The notes below the pieces were generated by a model, which made no database searches, had not been told where the DNA came from, and saw only the letters and a program-made list of their open reading frames with translations. Positions 24,250 to 35,856 of a DNA stretch of 64,000 nt are shown in pieces. The stretch is taken from NCBI GenBank assembly GCA_949128115.1, contig OX421968.1:744001-808000 (forward strand), in the 5' to 3' direction. The translations under genes and the position numbers were made by a program. Every line of letters begins with the position of its first letter. The first letter of the stretch is position 1. This DNA is from Anaspis maculata (taxonomy: Eukaryota; Arthropoda; Insecta; Coleoptera; Scraptiidae).

Positions 24250-24412
24250 CTTTACTGTTTGAGATTTGAGCTGTTTGTCAGGGTCTGGTATATAGTCTAA
24301 AGTGATGCCATAAAATTGACCTTTGTTTATGTACGTGATACGATCGTCCTCGCGTCTTTGGGAAGTGGAAATTGGCGTTTCCAGTTGATACTTGAAGCCA
24401 ACAGGTGAGTAT
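24250..24412 (-). CDS. grh: grainyhead, CP2 DNA-binding domain exon
   Basis: This exon encodes [20 protein letters not shown] followed by [20 protein letters not shown], a hallmark CP2 domain block nearly identical to the equivalent Drosophila Grainyhead segment. It begins with the single base completing the split Ile codon and ends in phase 0 at AAG|GTAAGA. The acceptor TTTCAG lies directly above 24412. The next downstream exon is 17.7 kb away at 6547, so a very long intron interrupts the DNA-binding domain. It holds many fold-back repeats. Confidence 0.96.
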
Positions 24413-24796
24413 CTGAAATGAGAGTAAACCTGCAAAATTGTCCTTTTTCCATTTTTATGTAGTAACCGAAACGCGACGCCATGCCATTCTAAGAGAACAG
24501 GATATTTTTTGTTACTCGCAGTAGAAACCCATCGTTGATACGATGGGTAACATGACGAAACCACAATAAAAACTTTCTATTTTCCCACCAAGGGGTCTGA
24601 TAGCTTTGACCTAGGATTAGTGCTTTTCTTGAAACAGTGTGTTGCTTGTACACTGGTCGATCAAGTTTGTCCACTTCATTCATGGCACAGGGCATGCAAG
24701 TAATGGTAGCGAAGTAACTGTCCTTTTTTTTAAAAAAAAAAGATCAGACAACAAACTGTTGTTAAAATTCGCATATGAAGAACTTCAAAAACTTAC

Positions 24797-24963
24797 ATTT
24801 TTGGAATTTGGATTTTATCTGCGTCGTTCTGACGGCCGAAGTCATGCCAAGGCCGACTTCTGCTCGTCGACTGAGATCCTGGAGACTGAGAACTGTTTCG
24901 TTGAGAAATTGTTAGTGGATCGAGTATGTTTGGGTTTGGACAGATTTCAGGATATTCGTAGTT
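24797..24963 (-). CDS. grh: grainyhead, exon at the start of the CP2 DNA-binding domain
   Basis: This exon encodes about 55 residues including SRPWHDFGRQNDADKIQIPK, the entry to the CP2/Grainyhead DNA-binding domain, preceded by a Ser-rich linker (NSSQSPGSQSTS). The acceptor is TTCCAG above 24963 and the donor GTAAGT below 24797. The exon starts in phase 0 and ends with two bases (AT) that join A of the next exon to form Ile. The CP2 fold is an immunoglobulin-like domain related to p53 that binds AACCGGTT-type sites as a dimer. The flanking intron to 25086 is only 122 bp. Confidence 0.95.
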
Positions 24964-25085
24964 CTGGAATAAGAAAAACAAAACAAAAACATCGTTAGAA
25001 TTACTGTGTAGGTACATATTATGATCATCTATTATCTATCTGTTCTGAGTAGGGATGGGATTCTGGGGTTCGTGAAGCTGCTCAC

Positions 25086-25805
25086 CTGCTGTAACGTGTT
25101 TTGATCGCGGGGTGTAATTGCATCAGCTCCGATCCCACTGTCAGGACTAGGCAAGTCGACGGTGAGTCCTGCAGCGGTCGCAGCGGCGATAACACCCTTG
25201 GTGTGGTATGACTGACGTACGTAGCGCTCAACGAAGCTGGCGGTGGCATTTCCACTTCCACCACCGCCGCCGACATCTTCGCCGTAGCTTTGTGCCTGCC
25301 GCAATTGACTGGTGTAGACTGGTTCTGGGGTGGCACCGCCAGAAGCTACGGTGGTAAAGTACTCGCGATAGTACGGATCCGAGACGGAAACGGAAAAAGC
25401 GGCAGAGCTAGACGGTCGACCGGCGGAAGTGACATACCCGCTGCCGCCACCTCCCCCAGAACCCACGCTGCTCTGCGTGTACTGCGTCACGTGGTCGCTG
25501 TACGGAATCGGAGAAGGGGAGCCGCTACCGCCGTGGCCACTGCTGCTCATGGCGGCAAATATCTGTGTGGCGTACATTGCCGGTTTGATGCCATCCGAAG
25601 AAATGAACTCGATGGGGCCGGTGTTGGACCCGTCGGCCAGCAGGCTGCTGTGGCTGTGGGTCGAAGTCGGCGTGGCGCTTACCGACCGCGAGCCGTGCTG
25701 GGGCGAGTTCAGTCCTCGGTGGGATTCATCCTTGACGGAGTTCACGTCCACCACCAGGTCGCCGTGGTGTTGATGCTGACCGCCCGCGGAAGACACCAAC
25801 ACAAC
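25086..25805 (-). CDS. grh: grainyhead, large central exon
   Basis: This 720 bp exon (240 codons, phase 0 at both ends) is the largest grh exon in the window. Its sequence is rich in Gly, Ser, His and Gln, with poly-Gly runs. It ends with the strongly conserved Grainyhead stretch that includes KGVIAAATAAGLTVDLPSPD, then SGIGADAITPRDQ. This precedes the DNA-binding domain in insect Grh and is a likely transactivation segment. The acceptor is TTGCAG above 25805 and the donor is CAG|GTGAGC below 25086. GC content is clearly higher than in the surrounding introns, as expected for coding sequence here. Confidence 0.95.
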
Positions 25806-26367
25806 CTGCAACATGTAAAGCAACACCGTTACAGTTACACCGTCACTCACTATAGGTACCTTTGGTATTGCAGCAATGCAGCATCAGCATCCCAATTATG
25901 TACCAGTCTGGTTACATACTTACGCATACAAATGTGTGTACTGAATTGAGAAGTGTCAAATAACAGTCAAATCAAACAGAAAAAACCTTTCTAAATATGT
26001 ACACATAATTACATTAATTACCTACGTATGTATATGTCCAAATAAATCGCATACTTCGAAGTGTTCCCAATAATAACTTTAGATTTATGTGAATAATCGT
26101 TATGATGTTTATCAACGTATCACGCCCAAATGGATTGAAAGTAATGAAGCATGAAGAGTTCAAGAGAAGAACCACTACTATTCGGAAGTACTAACTTGGA
26201 CTCGGAATACGGTTATAAATAATGGTTAATTAACATATTTTGAAAAATTTAAACTGACAAAATTTAAACATGGAAAATTAATGTTCACCGTTTTCACTGG
26301 AAAGCATTGTGATGCACAATAAAACAGGGTGTTTCACTTTTTTTTTCAATATTTCAGGGGATGGTAG
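25806..26367. other. grh intron, no feature recognised
   Basis: AT-rich intron sequence with a CAGGGTGTTTCAC repeat terminus at about 26325. Confidence 0.5.
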
Positions 26368-26640
26368 AGTATCAACAAGCGAATATGCCTCATGGGCATG
26401 TGGCTCGGTAGCGCACTTCTTTTTTAAAGGATTAGTGAACGCAAGATGTTAATTACGGTTCTACCGTTATTGAGGCAAAAAAATTCAACATGGCGGCCAA
26501 AATATCGGCAGAATCATGAAATTCGGAAATCAGAATTATTGTACTAGACAAGGGTAAGTTCCAAGTTTCATGGAAATCGTTCCACTAATAAGAGATTTCA
26601 ATATGGCGGCGGAATAATTAAATTTAGCTTGAAAATAAGA
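26368..26640. repeat. ATGGCGGC repeat family, head module copy 1
   Basis: CAAGCGAATATGCCTCATGGGCATG, CGGTAGCGCACTTC and GTGAACGCAAGATGTTAATTA match the module starting at 28650, followed by AACATGGCGGCC and ATATGGCGGCGG. A weak third relative is at about 42005-42070. Confidence 0.75.
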
Positions 26641-26998
26641 ATGATCAATTGATCATACTAGTTGCAGCGGTACGCTAGCGAAATGACCCTGATTCTTTAT
26701 TTTGTAATACTGGAATGAAATTTGGCATGTGCAAACTACGTAAAATTTCAAGTGATTTGACCCGCAGAACTCAAAAATTTGTCCATTAGGGGGCGACTGG
26801 GAGTCCCTCAAAAATTCAAGATATCAGAACTTTTACTGAGCACCATTCAGTACCGCCCTATCTACCGTACAGGACTTGAACAACTTTGTTTTTGACCATC
26901 ATAACATTTTTCGCCATGTCAATTCCATTCTTCTGAGAGAAAAAAAAATTCTTTGCCTGGTCAAAAAATTGAAGAAAATTTTTTTTTGGACCACAAAT
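26641..26998. other. grh intron, no feature recognised
   Basis: Possibly further diverged repeat (TGGAATGAAATTTGGCATGTGC). I see no gene. Confidence 0.4.
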
Positions 26999-27704
26999 AA
27001 ACTGTTCCGCAGTGAAATTGACGCCACCAAAAAAATGACTTGACTTTGACGTCCAATAACTTCAGATTGCCGAAAGCGATTTCCATTCTGTTTGTTGCGT
27101 TTACTAGCCCAATCTATCCCCAACAGATCCTGTAATTGTGAATAACAAGAAACTGCATGTACAATTTATAAAAGGTGATATGTAAAAAGGTAGAAATTGC
27201 GACGACTTCATCGAACCCCCAATTAAAACTATTTTTTTTTTACAAATTCTAATGTGAAAATCATTGAGTGTGATGCCTTGTCTCGAAAAGGTTTTGGAAT
27301 TACCGAGATTGGAGGTCTTACACAAAAAATATGAAATTTTGTATGGAATGTAAGAGATTTGCCCTATTTTCTGGCAAGATTGGATCACTTCCAATGAATG
27401 GCTGGTTGACATTGAGCACGATTGTTCCTACAACCGTCCCGGATAACTTGAATTTAAAAACAATCACACTTAATGATTTTTACATTAGAATTTGAAAAAA
27501 AAGCACAGTTTTCCACCTTTTTACATATCGCTCTGTATAAATTGTTCATGCAGTTTCTTGATATTCACAATTACAGGATCGGTTGAGGATAGATTGGGCT
27601 AGCAAACGCAACAAACAGAATGGAAATCGCTTTTGGCAATCGAAAGTTATTGGCCGTCAAAGTCAAGCAATTTTTTTGGTGTCAACTTCATTGTGGAGCA
27701 GTTT
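26999..27704. mobile_element. fold-back element, shorter relative of the 4523 element
   Basis: AAACTGTTCCGCAGTGAAATTGACGCC at the left is mirrored by TCAACTTCATTGTGGAGCAGTTT at the right, and the ATTGGCCGTCAAAGTCAAG and GTTTGTTGCGTTTACTAGCC blocks match the 1.44 kb element. The central portion is shorter, so this is an internally deleted copy. Confidence 0.82.
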
Positions 27705-28444
27705 AGATTGTTGAGTAGTTTTTGTGTGATCATCAATAAATTCGCATCCCCTTGATTCATTTATGAGAACTAAACTTTTGCAGTGCTATTTTTCAACAAA
27801 GGAGTGACCTCAACTCACTATTATTTTCAACATTACCTTTTTCAATGATTTATCCCGATAAGTATTATTATTGCTCTAGCGGGAAACGATGTTCACCCCT
27901 AACAATTCTGAATTTTGTGATACATACCACAATGAAAGTTTGTGCGAAAGTACCGGAACCGGTGCTCTCCGGCGGAGTGGTGTGTATCGATATTTTGGCC
28001 GCTCCCGGTAGAAAATAAAAAATCTCAAATTTAATGGCCTTGCAGAAAAATTATTATGCACGGCTTCCAGGTGGAATCTGGGGCCGTTTCATCATCATCA
28101 TCATCAACGCGTTGAAGAAAACTTCAAGCTATATATATATAACGTATGGTCCGAGAGTCTTGGGAAAACTTTTAAAAGCTTATAACTTTTTTTGGATAGT
28201 TTCTATTTCTCAACTTAATATTGCAACAATCAACGTCATATATGACAATAACAAATTCATGTTGAACCCATTGATGATGAACCATTATCTTTGATGGCTC
28301 TCAGTTTTCTTCTGTCATGTTCCATCATTCTTTGGACAACAGCAGCATCAATTTCTCTAATGTCCGCAAGCTTGACCAGTAGATAGCCACGAATAGGAAA
28401 ACGATCTATTACAGAGCAATACGAAATTAAGCCATCCCTGTAAT
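27705..28444. other. grh intron, no feature recognised
   Basis: Non-coding sequence with a (CAT)n tract near 28092 and an (AT)n tract near 28130. Confidence 0.5.
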
Positions 28445-28645
28445 GTTACGCAATCTCCTATAGAATAGAATAGTTTTATTTTTATCACACATGTAACACA
28501 AAAAACATAGAGTAGGCACCTACTGAGTAGGTACATTCACATGTCAATATGCGCGTAAAAACATCAATATCATCTTCTATGTTAGCATAATTTTTGCACA
28601 TTGGATAGATTGGTGATTTTTTCAGACGTTGGCCCGAGAAGCAGG
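28445..28645 (-). pseudogene. 3' end fragment of a non-LTR retrotransposon
   Basis: The minus strand reads LKKSPIYPMCKNYANIEDDI followed by DVF, the same C-terminal tail as the LINE at 200 (SPMYQMCFNYASVQDRIDIF). The 3' side shows TAGAATAGAATAG repeats next to a short T-rich stretch, as in simple-repeat LINE tails. Only the last ~40 codons remain. Confidence 0.7.
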
Positions 28646-30085
28646 CATAAGTAAACAAGCGAATATGCCTCATGGGCATGAGGCTCAGTAGCGCACTTCC
28701 TTTTTGAAGGGTTAGTGAACGCAAGATGTTATTAGAGTTCTACCGTTATTTGGGCAGAAATTTTGATATGGCGGCCAAAATAGCGTCAGAATCATAGAAT
28801 TTGGCTTAAAAATCAAAATGATCCCAAGTTTCATGAAAATCGTTCTACTAATAAGGAATTTCAATATAGCGGCCAAAATGGTGGCAGAATGATGGAATTT
28901 GGCTGGAGAATATAAGAATGATCATACGAAACGAAGGTAAGTCCCAAGCTCCGTGAAAATCGTTGAGTGATAAAAAATTTCAATATGGCGGCCAAGATAG
29001 CGGCAGAGCATCATTTGTCCAAAATCGGATGTAATTTGATGAAGTTCATATCGCCTGTGAATTTCACTCAAATCGGACCACTTTCTAATAATTCAAAATG
29101 GCGGACCAAAGATGGCGGCCAAGTGACGAAAATCATTGGTCAAATTTATATGGTGGACACGTACGCATTTGATTGGCATTCGCACCACATCGATATCTCT
29201 TTTGCGTTGAGGCATAATTGTCTTAGTTCCATCATTTTGAAACAATCATGTTCAATACGGAGAATACAAGATGGCGGCAGGGCATCAATTGTCGAGAATT
29301 AGAGACGTATTTTAGACAATGTATATTGTATCAAAAAATGAATAGACTGATTTGATTTGATATCTTAATGAAGTTCACATCGCCTGCAAATTTCACTCAA
29401 ATCGGACCACTTTCAGAGAAATTCAAAATGGCGGATAAAAAATGGCGGCCAAGTGACAAAAATCATTATTGGTCAACTTTATATGGTGGTCACGTACGCA
29501 TTTGATTGGCGTTTGCACCACATCGATATCTCTTTTCGTTGAGGCATAATTCTTCTAGTTCTATAAGAACTATGGCGGCGGGGCATGAATTGTCGAAAAT
29601 TTGATGTATCTAATAATTGAAGTTCACATCGCCTGCAAATTTCACTCGAATCAGATCACTTTTAGAGAAATTCAAAATGGCGGATCAAAGATGGCAGCCA
29701 AATGACAAAAATCATTGGTCAACTTTATATGGTGGACACGTACGCATTTCATTGGCGTTTGCACCACATCGATATCTTTTTCCGTTGAGACATAATTCTC
29801 CTAGTTCTATCACTTCGAAACATGTTCAATAGTGAGAATACAAGATGGCGGCGGGGCATCAATTGTCAAAAATTGGATAGATCTTGATGTGGTTTACATT
29901 GCCTGCAAATTTCATTTCAGTCGGATCACTTCTAGAGAAATTCAAAATGGCGGATCAAAGATGGCGGCAGAATAACAAAAAACCAAAAGTCAACTTGACA
30001 TCCTGGACATATGTACTATTGATCAGCGTTTACACCACATCGATATCTTTTTTCCCTGAGGAGTTATCCCGGGTACGGGATTTTT
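28646..30085. repeat. tandem ~250-330 bp repeat rich in ATGGCGGC
   Basis: After a head module (AAGCGAATATGCCTCATGGGC), at least four tandem units carry CACATCGCCTGCAAATTTCACT, then TTCAAAATGGCGGA, AAGATGGCGGC, GTACGCATTTGATTGGCGTT and CACCACATCGATATCT. Unit starts are near 29042, 29376, 29628 and 29893. More than ten ATGGCGG words occur in about 1.25 kb. ORFs of 70-160 codons on the plus strand are byproducts of the repeat. Confidence 0.88.
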
Positions 30086-30259
30086 CCCATTTTTTGGGAA
30101 AGTGCGCTAAAAACACTACCACTCCTGGAGCCTGTAGACAATTTGACCCGTCACTCACAATCATACCTTCTGCTGATTACACTGGTCTGCAAAACAATTT
30201 TTTTCTCTACTATTTATTATGCATGCTTTTTATAGATTTGATACTGCTAAATAGATATA

Positions 30260-30605
30260 CAGGGTCATTCAAAAAAGATGTACACCCCCATTTTTCTCAA
30301 GATCCGTTGAAGCTATCGAGTTGCGGTAAAAACCGTTGGATTCAGCTGGGTTTTCTGATCAAATATAATATATGAATAAAACTACTCCACCAAAACTCTG
30401 AGTACGGGGGACCTCAAAATTTTGGGCATTTTTTATTTACATTTTCTCAAACTGCAGACTGCGGCAGCTATCGTGTCAGAACGGTTTTCCTGCATCATCA
30501 CATAACTTTCCCTTCCGAGTGAGGGGACGGGCCGGGAAAGTAAAAATGTGTAGATATTTTTGTCGAATTTTTCAGATTTTTGCACCACTTAATTGTGCCA
30601 CCCTG
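30260..30605. mobile_element. possible short CAGGGT-ended element
   Basis: The left end TA-CAGGGTCATTC and right end GCCACCCTG-TA have the shape of the other TA-flanked elements, but I cannot trace convincing inverted arms. Confidence 0.4.
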
Positions 30606-31019
30606 TATAACTAATGAGAACATCTACACGAAAAATGGCTAATTGTGTGTTGAAATCTAAGAAGCCCAGCTATTCAGAAAAGTAAAAGTCATTCAAAATA
30701 GTCCACAACTTTGGGAGATATGGCACTTTTGAGTGCGACTGGAATTTTTGGGTGGGCCAAATGATATGGCGAGAACTTTAGAAACAATCACTACAAACTT
30801 TTTCACGTACTGTGCACCACGGAATCACAGCGAGAACTGTGCAAGCGCAAGCCACTTCGACACTTTGTGCCTTGTGATAATCAATCCCGAATCACAGAAA
30901 ATTATCACTTCTAATTATTGTGATTCTTTATTGTTATGAATAATCCCTCCAAATAGATATTCCGCGATCAGATAGAATTTCGATCGTATCCAAAGCTGCG
31001 ATAGAAACGCAGTCATGTA
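30606..31019. other. intron, no feature recognised
   Basis: Non-coding. A TGTGATTCT/AGAATCACA-like inverted pair occurs near 30830-30930. Confidence 0.4.
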
Positions 31020-31606
31020 CAGGGTGTTTCAGTGATGATAGTAAAAAAATTAACTGTGGGTAGATCTCGACAAAATATGACGGAAACCTTTATACCATTT
31101 TGCCAAGTTCGGCCTATAGTAACGAAGATAACAGCCCTTCAAAGTTGACTTTTTTCGGATTAAAAAAAAATTGTAGCTCAGTGACGTTCTGACCAAAATA
31201 ACTCAAATTCAGCATACACTGATTTGTCGAAACTATCTACCGACCTGCCAAATTTTGAAAGAATTCAACCAGTGATGTAGGAGCTATAAGGGTCAATAAC
31301 AATAATTTAGAAGTATCTGAAGAAAAGTTGACTCAAGGTGACCCCTCATAACTTCTATGCAACTGATTGGATTCTTTCAAAATCTGGCAGGTTGATAGAT
31401 AACTATGACTGAACAGCTTATGCTAAATTGAAGCTGGCGAAACGTTTGTGAGTACAAATTTTTGAAATCCGAAAAAAGTAAACTTTGAAGGGCTGTATCT
31501 TTGTCATTAGGCCGAACTTTGCAAAATGGTGCATAAAAGGTTTTCGTCATATTTTAACGAGATCTACTTACAAGTAATTTTTTTGCTATTATCGCTGAAA
31601 CACCTG
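31020..31606. mobile_element. inverted-repeat MITE, copy B
   Basis: CAGGGTGTTTCAGTGATGAT mirrors ATCGCTGAAACACCTG, with TA on both sides. The interior matches copy A at 1709 (GACGGAAACC, TAACGAAGATA, CCGACCTGCCAAATTTTGAA). Confidence 0.85.
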
Positions 31607-32633
31607 TATACAGTAAAGGACAGTCTGTAGAGCGTATATGCCAAGTTTCATGGCTTTTATCACAAAATGCAAGGTGGTTCTCACTTACCGCCGCACTATA
31701 GCGCATTTTAGTAGGACATTCGCTATTAGCCGCGCTTTGAAGTCTGTCCGTCTTGTACTTGAGCTCCTTCCTAAAGGAAAAGTCGTAGCGGTAAGGGGTT
31801 ATTGGGGTTTCTTGCAAATTGCTGATTGTCTGCGGATGCGAATAGGCATAAAGAATATTTGGTTCGGCCACGCGATTGCAAGCAAAAAACTTGAGATATT
31901 TAAAAAATCCAGAAAAAGAACCAAAGTCAAGATCCTATCTATGTATACACCGAAAAATGTGGAAAAAATATCTGACACACAAGCTATTATAGCATAGCCG
32001 GCTAGCGAGTGTGGCTATGTCCATGATGTTTTAAATAAATTCAAGATTTTGAGCATGTGTTCCTACCGATGTTATTAGGTTCCAGTATTTTTTTTTTAAA
32101 TACATACCTACTCATTATTTCGATAAATTATATATCATATAATTATAGTATTAAAATTCAATATTTTCACCTACATTTAGATTAAGAAACTACAACCTTA
32201 GGCAATGGCTTCCTCTGAGTAAAACTAAGCAGTTAGTAGCAGTGAATAATGGCGATCATTGAATATTCAGTAAGGTAAGTTATTGTCAAGGTAAAACCCG
32301 AAATCACTAAAACTTTCTTACGTTGTGGTTATAGTGTAGTGCTATGTATAAAGTGTAAAGAACGATAATTGTGCAGAGCTGAGTTGCGAATCTTGCTGAA
32401 TGGTACAACTATTGATTGATTGAGACACTAAGGGGTTGAGGACATAACTGACAAACTGTACGAGTATAGTGTCAACTGGTCGTAAGATTCTGGAATGTCC
32501 AAACAGAATATCATTCCAATGCTAGCGAACATTCGATTGTTGAATCGAATCAAGTCCTGACGAAGAGAGAGGGAGTAAAGTTAGAAGCAGAAGAAGATCC
32601 AACACCGACCCCCAATATCAATCACTAAATCAC
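31607..32633. other. grh intron, no feature recognised
   Basis: Non-coding sequence. A 119-codon open frame at 31638-31997 (+) shows no domain I recognise and overlaps a minus-strand frame, so I do not call it. Confidence 0.45.
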
Positions 32634-32949
32634 CTTGTGTCGGGCGTGCTTGGAGCTGATAATGGATCCCTCCAGGCTGACCGAACCGGGCGAGCTGCAG
32701 TCGAGCTTTCTGTGGTGGCTGAGGTCCTCGGGCTCGCGTTTGACAAGCTGGAAGTTCTGAGCGGCAGTGGACGCCGCAGGCTGTGCGTAACCGACGTGCT
32801 GGTTGATAAATAAGCCTTGGAGGTCCTGAGAGCTGAGCTGGCCGGCGCCGCTCAAAGGTGGGGTCGGCAAGTCTAAGCCCGCCCCGCTTACCAACCCATT
32901 GGTCGCCTTCAGCTGGGACGTTAGGATGCCTCCGGCCTGGGAACTAGCC
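32634..32949 (-). CDS. grh: grainyhead, N-terminal region exon 2 (visible)
   Basis: This exon encodes about 105 residues with the LVKREPEDLSHHRK segment, a short acidic/basic motif typical of the Grainyhead N-terminal region that includes a K-R-E-P SUMO-like site. The acceptor TTGCAG precedes 32949 and the donor AAG|GTGATT follows 32634. It enters with one base completing the split Pro codon from the exon at 60182 and leaves in phase 0, matching the next exon. No DNA-binding residues are expected here. It probably belongs to the transactivation region, which diverges quickly among insects. The upstream intron is 27.2 kb long and contains the Polinton-like element. Confidence 0.85.
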
Positions 32950-34442
32950 CTGCAACAAGCAAATTATGTCATGTAGAATGTAGTGGGGAGTGACTGCGTG
33001 TAAAGTTGAAATTAAATTATTTTATAATAGTAACAGAGTTCGCTCTACTGCCGTCAGTGCGTCAGTTCCGAGACGGATGCCCCGCTTGCGCGCAGTTGAA
33101 GCCCATGCAACAGTTTGTAGTCACGGCCGTGGCGAGCGAGCATACTACTCATTCATTCACTCATTCGATTCTAAATTATATGCAATTCATTCATGTGTAA
33201 GTTAGGTATGGACCAGGAAAATGTCTCCTGTCGTATTTGCTGGAAACGCATAACATGACCGCATGCATATGTAGAAAAAATCACTTGTATATTACGTAAG
33301 TATAACAATTTCTATGGAGTGCCACTGGGACCTTACAGAGGTATTTTACATCTAAACACTGACAGATTCATCACAGGAAAAAAAAAGAGCACAAATACAT
33401 TGGACCTACAAATACAAATCGCACAATTAAAATCATGGTCAAAATAACAGTTTTAGAACCGAAATTTCAAAATGTATCAAACATCAGCTTATAGTGAACG
33501 ACTTCATATGCTTGTATCAAACTCATCGATCTCGTCTTCTTTCGGCTTTCATACCATCTAGAGCCCTTGATTGACTTCTCTGTCTACTCATATCGAATAG
33601 GGGACCTACAGTTCAAAGTGGATTCCAAATCACACGAGTGACCGGTAGTTTTTATGGTCTACATGCTCGAAAAACTTGACCATAGTCTAGCCGAGGAAGG
33701 GTTTCTTTGCGTCGGCATGCGTCTTCAAATGGGTCCCACTACAGCATATTCTTATTGTGGTAGTCACCTAATAGAATTCACACGGCGCCGAATGTTGCTT
33801 GGTCTTGGAGGACTCTTTCTGCGCTACGACCTATGAGATCTTTTGTGCGTGACTATGACTTCTGTTTCTGAAGCCAAGCGCGGTGTTCTACTAGTACTAC
33901 TTCTTCTACACTATACGCGGTCCTCTCTCGATCAAGTAGAATCCGTTTTTTCCTTATTCAAAAAAGACTTGACCCTATGCCTTGATGCCCGGTTGCAAGA
34001 ACAAGGTAGTTAGGTTTGCTACGGAGTAAATGTACTCCGGTTGCAAGAAGAGGGTATTGGTATTAAACACGGTACCAAACACGCTGTGGATGAGGTCACA
34101 TACATTCTGTCACACACAGTAGCGGCCTTAGGGTAGGGCAAGACGGGCGATCGCTCGGGGCGCCTGCTCCTGGGGGCGGAAAAATCGCGGTTGAAATAAT
34201 TTTTTTTACAATTTACGAAAGCAGAAAAAAACTTGCCTGCGGCGATCACCTAATCTGCTTCTGTGAAAGCACACAAAGCTCCATTATTGCAAAAAATTAC
34301 TTCAATTTTGCTCGCTTCGCTCGCGGACGCAAAATAGGGGCGGCGATTTCGCATTCTTGCCCGGGGCGCCAAAATTACTAAGGCCGGCACTGGTCACACA
34401 TCTGAACTACCTGCGTCGTTTTATGCGTTGGTAGGTGCTAAG
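32950..34442. other. grh intron, no feature recognised
   Basis: Non-coding. The GC-rich stretch at 34130-34390 (GGGGCGCCTGCTCCTGGGGG; CCCGGGGCGCCAAAATT) looks like a degraded repeat. I support no gene. Confidence 0.4.
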
Positions 34443-34571
34443 ATGTCTGATTCGACACTTTCTTTTGAATTTTCTAACGTCTCCGATTTATATTCTTCTG
34501 AAGAAGAACGAGAATTAGCAGATGCAGTTCGTCGTATCATTGCCGATCGCAGAAAATTACCTCGTAGATAA
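34443..34571 (+). CDS. short ORF, 42 aa, probable transposon remnant
   Basis: ATG at 34443 to TAA at 34569 encodes a 42-residue acidic then basic peptide (MSDSTLSFEFSNVSDLYSSE to RRKLPRR). It is preceded and followed by further short, disrupted frames on both strands (34600-35190), including Cys/His-rich pieces on the minus strand. This suggests a decayed transposon or processed gene. No family is recognised. Confidence 0.25.
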   Translation: MSDSTLSFEFSNVSDLYSSEEERELADAVRRIIADRRKLPRR

Positions 34572-35836
34572 AATGTACCTCGCGAAGTTGACTTTGAGCT
34601 TTGGGCTGTCAAAGAAGCGTCAGGAATTTTAAAGTTAACAGCATGCTTTATTTCTGCAGGTTTTGAACAATAATAGGGGAATAATTGCACCGAATTGAAA
34701 ATTTGAAGCATAAATCCATGCACAGGCTCTCGATCAGATGAATATGACGAACTGCCTCTGTAAATGCTATTGTCGGACAACAATTCCAGGCACGTGTTGG
34801 CAATGGGAATTTTCCACTGAAATAACGCTTACTGGTGAATCCACGAGCTCTGTACGGCGGAAACAAACATGTTGTTCACACGCACAATGTGGAGCCCCTT
34901 ATTGCACCGCGCAACTTACCCACAAGGACTACAACAAACAGAATTAACCCTCGGCCAAAGTATGAAGGCAATCCAGATCCAGAACCCCTGCAAGAGCAAC
35001 CGAGTGCTTCGCTGACAACGATGTGTTGCGGAACAATTGGGACAGTGATCGTTGTGACGAAACTTGTACAATCCTGGACCGCCAGTGACATTGATGTGTG
35101 AAGGTGATATCCAGTACCGATTCATGCAGTGACACTGTACTACAACTTTTCTACCTCGACAGGCGGTCGAACAGCTTTTGAGGGGGGACATTTTGTCTAA
35201 TTAATGTCGTAATCAAAATTCGTTGATCACTTCCTAGTGATATTTTCTTTTTGTTTTTCTAATTACTAGATGTTTTCATCAAATAGTTCCCTTTCGTGGC
35301 CAACGAGCTAGAACTTTGGGCCAACATAAAAAAAAAAGCTTTTGAGGGCAGGAAATGCTTCAGGAGTGGCCTTACAGTAATCGTCCACCACAGGACGGAC
35401 AACAAATGTACATGAAAATGAGAAATACGGATAACCTTTTGGAGATGTTGGCATGAACAAGAGCGGAAGAAATTGGGAGAAAGTAAATTGAATGCCGGAT
35501 TTCTCGAAGTTATTTTTTGGAACAAAAATAAATTTCACACACTGAAAATGTCTGTCTCTTTTCATGTCGCATTTCAAATTCTACTCAAAAACATGTCATA
35601 GGCTGTATAACTGGTTGCCTACACCCACTAGCCAAACCTCGCAGCTTCTGAGCATAAAATTAGAGCCCAAACGTACGTTCGCCTTAAAATTAGGCGTAAC
35701 AGTGCTCTTTCATCTTCTTCCGTGCATCTTTCCCCACGCATTATCTCAGCTCAACTTTGAATTTCCAATCTTTAATTTTTTTGTTTGACACATGACACAT
35801 GTCAGTCGTTACTCTAGACACGTCAGTTAAGAAGCT

Positions 35837-35856
35837 AATTTGCTCCGGAGCAAATT
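35837..35856. repeat. 20 bp perfect palindrome
   Basis: AATTTGCTCCGGAGCAAATT is self-complementary over all 20 bases, and the flanks are not symmetric. Confidence 0.95.

Noticed and set aside
25290..25949. 219-codon plus-strand ORF
   Set aside because: Antisense shadow of the GC-rich grh exon at 25086..25805.
31638..31997. 119-codon ORF on the plus strand
   Set aside because: No recognised domain, overlaps an equally long antisense frame, and lies in an intron of repeats.
34876..35191. Cys/His-rich minus-strand ORFs, possibly a piggyBac-type C-terminal zinc finger
   Set aside because: The cysteine spacing does not match the family well, frames are short and no DDD core is nearby.
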